Positions 6,866-12,254 of a DNA stretch of 12,254 bases are shown here, one piece after another. Below the pieces are notes generated by a model. The model ran no database searches. It saw only the letters and a list, made by a program, of their open reading frames with translations, and had not been told where the DNA came from. Both the position numbers and the translations under genes were made by a program. Within the stretch, counting starts at the first letter, position 1. Each line of letters starts with the position of its first letter. Source of the stretch: Nitrospinota bacterium (GTDB lineage Bacteria > UBA8248); the NCBI GenBank assembly GCA_011523725.1, contig WTGD01000181.1, forward strand, positions 1 to 12,254, read 5' to 3'.

Positions 6866-8155
6866 TCAGGCGCAAGTGCTGAACTTTGCGTCGTAGAGCG
6901 TCGTCTTCATCGGCACCTTGTCGCCGATGATCTTGAAGTGAAGGTTATCGTCCACGGTCGTCATGTAGAAATCGACGAAGCCCTGGTGGTCGGTGCTGCG
7001 CAGGTAGATGTCGCCCTGCGGGAAGTCGCTGCCCTGGGAGAACATCCGGCCCGGCCCCATCGGCGTCTTGCCGCCTTCGAGCCACTTGACCATCCTGTCC
7101 GTATCTTCCTTCCTGTCCTTGAACTTGACGGCCTGCATCGCCTGCTTGATGACGTTCATGCCGGTAAACTGCGCCTGGGCGAATCCGCTCGGCAGCACGC
7201 CCTTGCTCAGCTTCATGAACTCACCGCGGAACGCGTGGTTCGGGGCGTTGTCGAACGGCGAGCCCTTGAGATCGTTGACCGGCGAGTAGCGGTGCAGATA
7301 GAACCCGCCGACCGCGCTCTTGCCCTGCTGGGTGATGGTGTTCACGTCGCACACCGACGCCGGCCCGATGACTTTCGCCTTTTTCGTAAGACCCACATCG
7401 CCCAGGGCGAGCATCGATTTAATCGCGGCGCCGCCCGACATCCCCATCACGATCGCGTCGGCATCCTGCGAAAGACGGTTCACGTAGGCGATGTAATCCG
7501 CCGTCTTGAGGGGAACGGGCACCGGGTCGATCCACTTGCCGCCGAGGCGCTTGAACTCGTCGCGGAAATCGAACGCCACGGACTGGCCCCATGCGAAGTC
7601 CATGTAGAGCCCCGTCGCGGTCTTGACGCCGTTCTTGATCGCCCATGGCGCCATGGCGATGGCCTGGCTCTTCGTGGTGTTGTAGGGCCTGAAAACATAT
7701 TTCGGGCAGGCGGGCGCCTTGCCGCCTGTCAGGTTGGTCGTCTCACAACCCGTGCCCAGGACGTAGAGCATCTTGTAGCGTTTCGCCACCGGCGCGAGCT
7801 GGACGCAGATGCCGCTGCTGGAGGTGCCCGTCAGCGCGTCGATCTTCTCCTTCAGGATCAGCTTCTCGACCTCGCGCACGGCCTGGGCGGGCTTGAAGGC
7901 GTCGTCGCGCTCGATGACCTGAATCTTGCGCCCGTTGATTCCGCCGGCGTTGTTGATGCGGTTGACGGCGACCGTGAGTCCCCAGCGCCCCTGCTCGCCG
8001 AGTGCGGCAAGCGGCCCGCTGAACGTGTTGACGTGGCCGATCTTGATGGGGGCCATCGCCCACGCCTCACGGAGGAAGAACGGCCCCGTGCTCGCCGTTA
8101 CGGCGCCCATCGCCGCCAGCTTCAAAAAGTCGCGTCTCGAATTTCGCTTGGCCAT
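6866..8155 (-). CDS. HAAT-type ABC transporter substrate-binding protein with Tat signal
   Basis: This is the periplasmic binding component (type I fold, Peripla_BP_6/LivK-like), 429 residues. A twin-arginine signal SRRDFLK lies at 6-12, then a hydrophobic stretch and a likely cleavage site after AWA (31-33). The mature protein opens with IKIGHVNTFSGPLAALGEQGRWG, the classic family N-terminus. A ligand-contact segment like TGTSSSG follows near residue 108, and GLYMDFAWGQS lies in the hinge region. The ATG at 8155 is chosen because AGGAG lies 7 nt before it; two earlier in-frame ATGs (8173, 8170) lack a site and one overlaps this AGGAG. The ligand is not evident: this family takes branched-chain amino acids, amides, urea, aromatic acids and others. 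The gene is first in the transporter operon, downstream of the GrdB-type gene. Confidence 0.93.
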   Translation of the reverse strand: MAKRNSRRDFLKLAAMGAVTASTGPFFLREAWAMAPIKIGHVNTFSGPLAALGEQGRWGLTVAVNRINNAGGINGRKIQVIERDDAFKPAQAVREVEKLILKEKIDALTGTSSSGICVQLAPVAKRYKMLYVLGTGCETTNLTGGKAPACPKYVFRPYNTTKSQAIAMAPWAIKNGVKTATGLYMDFAWGQSVAFDFRDEFKRLGGKWIDPVPVPLKTADYIAYVNRLSQDADAIVMGMSGGAAIKSMLALGDVGLTKKAKVIGPASVCDVNTITQQGKSAVGGFYLHRYSPVNDLKGSPFDNAPNHAFRGEFMKLSKGVLPSGFAQAQFTGMNVIKQAMQAVKFKDRKEDTDRMVKWLEGGKTPMGPGRMFSQGSDFPQGDIYLRSTDHQGFVDFYMTTVDDNLHFKIIGDKVPMKTTLYDAKFSTCA

Positions 8156-8220
8156 CCGGTGTCTCCTCATCATTCGTGGATATGAATAGAATACGTCCCG
8201 CTTCGCTTTCCGGCCTTACA

Positions 8221-8233
8221 ACAGTCGAACTGT
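8221..8233. promoter_or_regulatory. Small palindrome in the transporter leader
   Basis: ACAGT-CGA-ACTGT is a perfect 5-3-5 palindrome about 50 nt downstream of the expected transcription start and 66 nt before the binding-protein ATG. It could be an operator or a small RNA stem. It is short enough to occur by chance. Confidence 0.25.
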
Positions 8234-8246
8234 GACTTCCTGATTC

Positions 8247-8302
8247 CGCTCTTGTATTACGCACTTTTGATATGTGGATTCCCCGCCATTACACCAAGAG
8301 CG
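8247..8302. repeat. 8-bp inverted repeat straddling the transporter promoter start region
   Basis: CGCTCTTG (8247-8254) and CAAGAGCG (8295-8302) are perfect inverted repeats separated by 40 bp. The similarity continues imperfectly inward (TATTAC against TGTAAT read on the other strand). The right arm falls in the spacer of the candidate promoter and the left arm in the early leader, so a regulator binding both could block transcription. Confidence 0.35.
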
Positions 8303-8316
8303 CGACATACTGTCAA
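8288..8316 (-). promoter_or_regulatory. Near-consensus sigma70 promoter for the transporter operon
   Basis: On the minus strand TTGACA (8316-8311) is followed after exactly 17 nt by TGTAAT (8293-8288), matching 6/6 and 5/6 of the consensus. Transcription would begin near 8281 and leave a leader of about 125 nt before the binding-protein ATG. This suggests the transporter can be expressed independently of the GrdB-type gene upstream. Confidence 0.65.
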
Positions 8317-8367
8317 AGACGCAAAATCCATCCGCCCTGTTCTGGAATGTAAGTGCGTGCCGCCTGT

Positions 8368-8384
8368 GGGGATGCGCTATCCCC
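8368..8384 (-). terminator. Hairpin directly after the GrdB-type stop codon
   Basis: GGGGAT (minus strand) pairs perfectly with ATCCCC across a five-base AGCGC loop, starting one base after the TAG at 8386-8388. No U-run follows, so it may protect the 3' end or terminate only weakly. Confidence 0.35.
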
Positions 8385-8385
8385 T

Positions 8386-9702
8386 CTAATACTCGAACAC
8401 CGTGGGGCCGTCCACGCTTTCGGCGAGTGTGGCGACGGCGGCGCGGGCGGCGCCCAGGCGCCATTCGCGCTCGGCCTCGGGCGTCCGGGAGGGGTCGCCG
8501 AAGGGATGGTGAAAATGCCCGGCGCGGTTGTTGACGATGCGGTTGACCCCGATGTCGCGCGCCACATCCGGCAGGCAGGTGACGATGACGGTGGGCAGGC
8601 CTTCCCGCTCCAAGGCTCTCGCCAGCGCAGCCCCGCTGCGCGTGCCGGTGCCTCACGTGGCGGGGAGGACGACGCCCTCCACACCCGCCTTTTTGAGTTC
8701 GGCGGCCCAGGCGCGGCCGATGCCGTCCATCTCATCATATGCGCCGCCGTTCCCGCAGGTGCTCAGGAAATCATCGTGGAGTTCGGCGATCTCGCCCTCC
8801 CCTTCCAGCTGCCGGAAGGCGTCCACGGCGAGCATGCGGTCGGGCTCCTCGTTCACGAACACGGTGTTGAAGCCCCCATGTATCGAGATGAACGTGCCGC
8901 CCGGAAGCGCGTCCTTCCCCGCAAAGGAATATGCCGCCCAGTTCCCGTTCCTCGAACCTGCGAAGCGGTCCGGGTTGCCGGGGGGCACCATGCCGCCTTC
9001 CGAAACGATGGCGATGCGCGCCTTTTTGAGATCAGAGACGGGTTCGGGTGGCGCTATCTCCTCCAGGGCGGGAACGTCGAGTTCCGTCTGGCAGGGCTCT
9101 CCCTTGATTTTCCGGAGGAGCATATCGACGGCGCGGCGCGAAGTCGGAAGCTCGGCGATTTCGTTGTAGCGGATCCCCCGGGGGAGATAGCCCTCCTCTT
9201 CGGCGCTTCCGATCTTATCCCCACGGGCGAGCCTGAGCCCCAGCCGGACGGCGGCTTCTAAAGCCTCCTCCATCCCGACGGCGGAATCGGCGGCGGGGAC
9301 GGTGTGAACGCTCGTTCCCGCGGCGGGAAAGCCCGGATTCTCGGGGTGCATGGCGGTGACGACGGGGACGCCCGCCTCCTGGGCCGCGCGGCAGACGGCG
9401 GCGCAGGCGAGTCCGTAGCGCCCGGCGTTGAAGGCGGGTCCTGCGATAACCAGATCGGGTGAGTACTCCTTGATGAGTGCGAGCGCCTCGGCGGCGCAGG
9501 CCTCCTCGTTTTCGGCGAAAAGCCCGTCGCCCGCGAAGACGGTGCCGACGACTTGGGCGTCCTCGCCCAGGATCCTGTCGAGCAATACGCCGGGACCGAC
9601 GGGGCCGGGCCGACTGGATACGGGATGATCGCTCCGCTTCTCGCCGCCCAGACCTGCGAAAAACTGGTTCAAGTAGTAAACGACCCGAAGTTTACCGCTC
9701 AT
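8386..9702 (-). CDS. GrdB-type reductase component B subunit; selenoprotein (UGA = Sec350)
   Basis: This is related to the selenoprotein subunit of component B of glycine/sarcosine/betaine reductases (GrdB/GrdF/GrdH; also PrdB). In the known enzymes this subunit activates the amine substrate for reductive C-N cleavage. The frame from ATG 9702 (perfect AGGAGG 6 nt upstream) runs 349 codons to a UGA at 8655-8653, then 88 more codons in the same frame to TAG at 8386. The total of 438 residues is the normal GrdB length. Family landmarks lie on both sides of the UGA: YYLNQFFAGLGGE (9-21), GPAFNAGRYG, HPENPG and FVNEEPDRML before it, and NRIVNNR plus HHPFGDPSRTPEAERE after it. From memory, Sec is also near residue 350 in characterised GrdB. 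A matching stem-loop follows the UGA. The usual U-x-x-C-x-x-C reads here U-G-T-G-T-R-S, without either cysteine. Substrate is unknown. Confidence 0.85.
8625..8641 (-). promoter_or_regulatory. Candidate bacterial SECIS element after the UGA codon
   Basis: Exactly 11 nt after the UGA (8653-8655) the message forms a perfect 7-bp stem, GCGCAGC with GCUGCGC, around a GGG loop, 17 nt in all. This matches the size and spacing recalled for the minimal E. coli fdhF upper stem-loop bound by SelB, and a G-rich apical loop is also a feature of bacterial SECIS. The stem lies within the coding sequence, as in bacteria generally. Any GC-rich gene can form hairpins, but the spacing is telling. Confidence 0.65.
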
Positions 9703-10161
9703 GACTGGCCTCCTGATATGTCTAATATGTATTCATTTATATTGTCATTTCGGGAATTATATACAATCTTAGCCAAATGGCCTAAAGATTGAACCGTATT
9801 CTCCGCACTTGAATTCTATTTCGTGTCTCCGTTTCGATGGATTCCATATGGAGAACGCCTCTTAAATATAGTCTATTCGAAAGTTGCCATGCGTTACCCA
9901 AGCATGAGCATCCTCCGATGTTTGGACCTCTCCCCTGTCGTCGCATTTAGAACACTCGATTTTCTTGTCGATTCATCTCTGGTGGCCATCTCATATCTCT
10001 AGGAGAGGCGTTTTCAGGATTTAAGTTAGTCCCATTGCTTCTTTGGCGGGTCTTACATGCTGGTACGGGCAACATTCTCAGGAGTGTCCGGCACCAGGAG
10101 AGGTATTGCTTTTTCGACTGAGCGGCCTATGGGCTTCTTTCCGGACAATTTTTTTCCTAGT
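9703..10161. other. AT-richer spacer between the GrdB-type gene and the PIN gene
   Basis: Apart from a possible very small frame near the PIN gene end (10053-10148), no gene is seen. Base composition is clearly richer in A and T than the flanking reductase genes. On the minus strand a TATAAT (9761-9756) about 55 nt upstream of the GrdB-type ATG is a candidate -10, but no good -35 sits at 17 nt. TCCATATGGA at 9841-9850 is a 10-bp palindrome. No intrinsic terminator for the PIN transcript is evident. Confidence 0.5.
10053..10148 (-). CDS. Possible 31-residue small protein downstream of the PIN gene
   Basis: A TTG at 10148, preceded by TAGGA at 6-7 nt, opens a 31-codon frame ending at TAA 10053-10055. 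The product is basic at its start, with a short PDTPENVARTSM end. The frame stays open further upstream into the PIN gene in another register, so it could also be a decayed or frameshifted tail. It begins 13 nt after the PIN stop codon. No family is recognised, and chance is a serious alternative. Confidence 0.2.
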   Translation of the reverse strand: MSGKKPIGRSVEKAIPLLVPDTPENVARTSM

Positions 10162-10641
10162 TCAAGTTGGCGTTTCTCCCGGCCTTGGGAAATTAAGTCT
10201 ACCTTGTTCTGATGGTTGCGGTTCTCTAATAAGAAGGAGCGGCGTACCAACTATACCGCTCTTTCCAATTAGGTCTTCGTCAAAAGTTTCAAGGGCATCT
10301 ACCGTGATATTAATAGCTGTCGCAACATGGATAGCATCTTTTGGTTTGATGGAATGGTCCCAAACGAGGTCTTGTGCCGATTCGGCGATTTTTCTCGTAA
10401 CGTTGTAAACACGTATGTAGCTACGTCGGAAGAATTTTTGAACTATCTCAGCCTTGTCTTTCGTAATCCGTGGAGCACCACGCATCCACAAGACTTCGGC
10501 TATCGTAAGAGCTGATGTGACGATGATCACGTCTCCTCTGTCAGCTCTTTGCAACACTCCTTCGCATTTTTCGACTTTTCCTTCCTCGTTTTGAAAGTGG
10601 CCAAGGAAACAATCACTGTCCCAATAAATCTTTTCCACCAT
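10162..10641 (-). CDS. PIN-domain protein (VapC-like putative ribonuclease)
   Basis: This 159-residue protein has the spaced acidic residues of a PIN nuclease: D8/D10 in YWDSDCFL, E49 in SALTIAEVLW, D102 in KPKDAIHVATA and D121/D123 in ETFDEDL. PIN proteins cut RNA using metal ions held by such acids, and many are toxins of VapBC systems. The ATG overlaps the stop codon of the preceding 247-residue gene by one base (TAATG), so translation is coupled. The tail after about residue 130 (LLLIREPQPSEQGRL...) is Pro-rich. Composition is more AT-rich than the reductase and transporter genes, suggesting separate acquisition. It could be a toxin or a housekeeping-type RNase; the partner is not a standard VapB. 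Confidence 0.8.
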   Translation of the reverse strand: MVEKIYWDSDCFLGHFQNEEGKVEKCEGVLQRADRGDVIIVTSALTIAEVLWMRGAPRITKDKAEIVQKFFRRSYIRVYNVTRKIAESAQDLVWDHSIKPKDAIHVATAINITVDALETFDEDLIGKSGIVGTPLLLIREPQPSEQGRLNFPRPGETPT

Positions 10642-11384
10642 TAAGTGCCAGCCATTATCCCGCGCACATCATCAGCTGTAGGCAATTCATCGTCTTCCGG
10701 CAATTCCTGGAGCACTTCGACTTCAATACTAATTGGAGTGCCGTTACGACGATAGTGGATACGTCCCTCTATCTCGACGCGACGCCGGAAGTTTTCAAGC
10801 ACCTTGTTAATAAGGCTTTCCGGTACAACACAATTAATTGCGCGCGGATAGAGGAAATCTCTTACTCTGATCTTTAATCCCCCGGCCGCGTCAAGAATGG
10901 CCTCTAACCTGCCTTCAACTGTACCAAAGTCGTAATAATCGCTTTTCCAATCCTCTCTGATAACCTTCGCGATTCCAGAGCTTATGTTTATCGGTTTTTT
11001 CTCAACCCAAAGATTTACACCCTTGCCGTTCTGATGCTTTCCAACCAAGTTAGAAAGATTTTTCAAGTGGTCTATTGCCTTTTCAGAGAGTCCCGCATCC
11101 TCAATGTTACCGTCTACTAGTGCTATTGGACCATGTCTTGCTTTCTTGTAGATCATCGCTAACCTGGATTTCGGCGCAGATGGATTTGGTTCTACTCCAA
11201 TCAGTGCACTCCCTTCATGAACACGAACAGTCCAGGTAATGTCGGCTCCATCGCCTTTTTGCGCTTCGGTAATTTCAGTTACGTAACCCAAGAAATTGCG
11301 AATAGCCGAAATAAATTCGTTGGGGGACAAGTCGTCTCCCAAGTCGATGGTAAGGTCAGTGGGTATTTGATCTGGCGTAGCCAT
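10641..11384 (-). CDS. Unrecognised 247-residue protein, coupled partner of the PIN protein
   Basis: No function is recognised. The protein is soluble, acidic at both ends, with no signal peptide or membrane segment. The N-terminal part (about 10-65) alternates predicted strands and a helix (LTIDLGDDLSPNEFISAIRN). The middle (95-115) is helical. A distinctive C-terminal region runs from YYDFGTVEGRLEAI (150-163) through strands to RRVEIEGRIHYRRNGTPISI (201-220), resembling a small beta-barrel, and ends with DDELPTADDVRGIM. The ATG at 11384 has a GAGGA about 9 nt upstream. It precedes and overlaps the PIN gene by one base, the order expected for antitoxin then toxin, but it is about three times longer than a VapB and no ribbon-helix-helix or AbrB motif is visible. 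Antitoxin or RNA-binding roles are inference only. Confidence 0.75.
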   Translation of the reverse strand: MATPDQIPTDLTIDLGDDLSPNEFISAIRNFLGYVTEITEAQKGDGADITWTVRVHEGSALIGVEPNPSAPKSRLAMIYKKARHGPIALVDGNIEDAGLSEKAIDHLKNLSNLVGKHQNGKGVNLWVEKKPINISSGIAKVIREDWKSDYYDFGTVEGRLEAILDAAGGLKIRVRDFLYPRAINCVVPESLINKVLENFRRRVEIEGRIHYRRNGTPISIEVEVLQELPEDDELPTADDVRGIMAGT

Positions 11385-11739
11385 ATTGATCGGTCCTCAT
11401 TTTTTAATTCTACGCCAACAAATAGCTTCATTTAGTTTCATTCAGATCAAGCTATGAAATCAAGTCAATCAAGCGGAGACGCCCACCGTAAAATCTCTTT
11501 AACAGCTATTCCACCTGCGTGAATGTCTCCATAGTCCTGAAATCATAACAGCCTGAAACTTTCTATTGCTCCTAGCATACTGGTATTAATTATATTTATT
11601 TTCGTATTTTTTACACCATTCGCGGTTGCCTTGTCAACGATTTCCGGCTTTCTATCTTCTCGCGCTTGGACATCGATAGGTTTTGTCGCGTGCTAAACAC
11701 CCTTCTGGGCGAAATCTCTGATCTAGAACGCCCCCGCCC
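11385..11739. other. AT-rich upstream region of the PIN pair
   Basis: No gene is seen between the GrdE-type stop and the PIN-pair start. It contains a candidate promoter (11610-11637) and a cluster of three ATCAAG repeats at 11446-11451, 11459-11464 and 11468-11473 (CTTGAT on the transcribed strand), about 60-90 nt before the 247-residue gene. Such iterons could be operators. Next to the GrdE-type end no convincing terminator is found, only a weak GGGCG/CGCCC pairing. Confidence 0.5.
11610..11637 (-). promoter_or_regulatory. Candidate promoter for the PIN pair
   Basis: On the minus strand a perfect TTGACA (11637-11632) precedes, after 16 nt, TGTAAA (11615-11610), with a TG one base before it (extended -10). 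It would leave a long leader of about 220 nt before the ATG at 11384. Confidence 0.4.
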
Positions 11740-12254
11740 TCAATAGTCCTTCCCCACCATGTTGTTGATGTCCCGCGCCCACTCGTTGGCGTAATAGTCG
11801 CTGTCGGAGAGGGTAAACGCCTCGCGGACGTTGCAGCTCCTGCCGTTGTAGAAATCGACGATCTCGGAGCCGATGACCCGCTCCACCGCGGGGGCGGCGA
11901 TGCGCTCGCCCTGCATGCCCTTCGAGATGACGGCGTCGGCCTCGGGCACGTGAAAGACGAGCGGGAACTCGCCTGACCCCGGCCGGCCCACCTCGTAGAT
12001 GATCGGAACGGCGCGCACGCCCATCTGTTCGAGCGCCTGGACGGTGAGCCAGTAGTCCACCGTGGAGTTGCCGCCGCCCTCGAAGGCGAGCACCGCGCCG
12101 TCGGCCTTGAGGAGAGCGGCGAGCTTGGCCACGTACTGCGCCGAACGCTCCTTGAGCGCCTGGTTGTCGTGGTGGCCGCGCGTGATGACCATGCCGACGA
12201 AATTGAGGTCCACCCCGTGTCGGCGGTAGAGCTCGTAGATGAGCGGCTTGTTGC
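11740..12254 (-). CDS. GrdE-type reductase component B subunit, C-terminal part (5' end off right edge)
   Basis: The open frame enters from the right edge and gives 170 residues to a TGA at 11740-11742. It resembles the C-terminal half of the GrdE/GrdG/PrdA proprotein family, the non-selenium subunit of component B. The landmarks are NKPLIYELYRRHGVDLNFVG at the edge, then KERSAQYVAKLAALLKADGAVL, a glycine-rich FEGGGNSTVDYW where GrdE has EGFGNPDTD, VPEADAVISKG, and LPxMDKVIG-like PAVERVIG. In known enzymes the proprotein is cut at a cysteine to make a pyruvoyl group; that site lies upstream of the part seen here, so it cannot be checked. A GTG at 12213 is internal, not a start. It is separated from its presumed partner at 8386-9702 by the PIN pair. 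Confidence 0.78.
   Translation of the reverse strand, partial: NKPLIYELYRRHGVDLNFVGMVITRGHHDNQALKERSAQYVAKLAALLKADGAVLAFEGGGNSTVDYWLTVQALEQMGVRAVPIIYEVGRPGSGEFPLVFHVPEADAVISKGMQGERIAAPAVERVIGSEIVDFYNGRSCNVREAFTLSDSDYYANEWARDINNMVGKDY

Noticed and set aside
6569..8185. Very long plus-strand open frame (538 codons) opposite the binding-protein gene
   Set aside because: GC-rich coding DNA leaves the opposite strand free of stops. The minus-strand frame has a Tat signal and a full binding-protein fold, and this one has no family features.
8247..8302. Possible tRNA gene near the transporter promoter
   Set aside because: The paired ends suggested a tRNA-sized fold, but no D, anticodon or T arms can be drawn and the span is too short.
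8653..8655. UGA in the GrdB-type gene read as a nonsense mutation or true stop
   Set aside because: Family sequence continues in frame for 88 codons to the normal end, the position matches the known Sec site, and a SECIS-like stem follows. A pseudogene remains a less likely alternative.
1..12254. CRISPR arrays, rRNA genes, complete insertion sequences
   Set aside because: No regularly spaced repeats, no rRNA-like conserved stretches and no transposase-like frame were seen anywhere in the window.

Overview
The window looks like chromosomal DNA from an uncultured, GC-rich Gram-negative bacterium with selenocysteine decoding. The evidence is a strongly GC-biased set of genes, a Tat-type signal on an ABC binding protein, an AlgH/YqgE homologue and a UGA-interrupted reductase subunit. 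A proteobacterial or Tectomicrobia-like host would fit, but nothing here fixes the phylum. Nearly every gene is on the minus strand; only the HIT-family gene is on the plus strand.

Layout from left to right. Positions 1-274 (minus) hold the N-terminus of an MmgE/PrpD-family protein that runs off the left edge. A divergent control region with two inverted repeats separates it from a HIT-family hydrolase (508-852, plus). Converging on that gene is the pair mnmA (tRNA 2-thiouridylase, 1595-2656) and an AlgH/YqgE homologue carrying a signal peptide (971-1594). Positions 2657-3313 are non-coding, with an AT-rich core, a 14-bp inverted repeat and a 13-bp direct repeat. Next is a complete, tightly packed branched-chain-amino-acid-type (HAAT) ABC transporter operon. 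It is transcribed right to left as binding protein (6866-8155), livG, livF, livH, livM. It has a near-consensus promoter at 8288-8316 and a strong GC hairpin between the binding protein and livG.

Upstream of the transporter are two genes related to component B of the glycine/sarcosine/betaine (and D-proline) reductases. One is a GrdB-type gene (8386-9702) that reads as one 438-residue protein if an in-frame UGA at codon 350 is decoded as selenocysteine. A 17-nt stem-loop begins 11 nt after that UGA. The other is the C-terminal part of a GrdE-type gene (11740 to the right edge). Between them sits a lower-GC block (about 9703-11739) with a translationally coupled pair: an unrecognised 247-residue protein and a PIN-domain protein.

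The most plausible functional reading is inference only. The transporter imports an amino-acid-like or amine-like compound, and the GrdE/GrdB-like proteins handle it, with the PIN pair as an accessory insertion. The selenoprotein lacks the two cysteines that normally follow selenocysteine in GrdB, and no GrdA or complex C gene is visible, so the chemistry may differ from classical Stickland glycine reduction.
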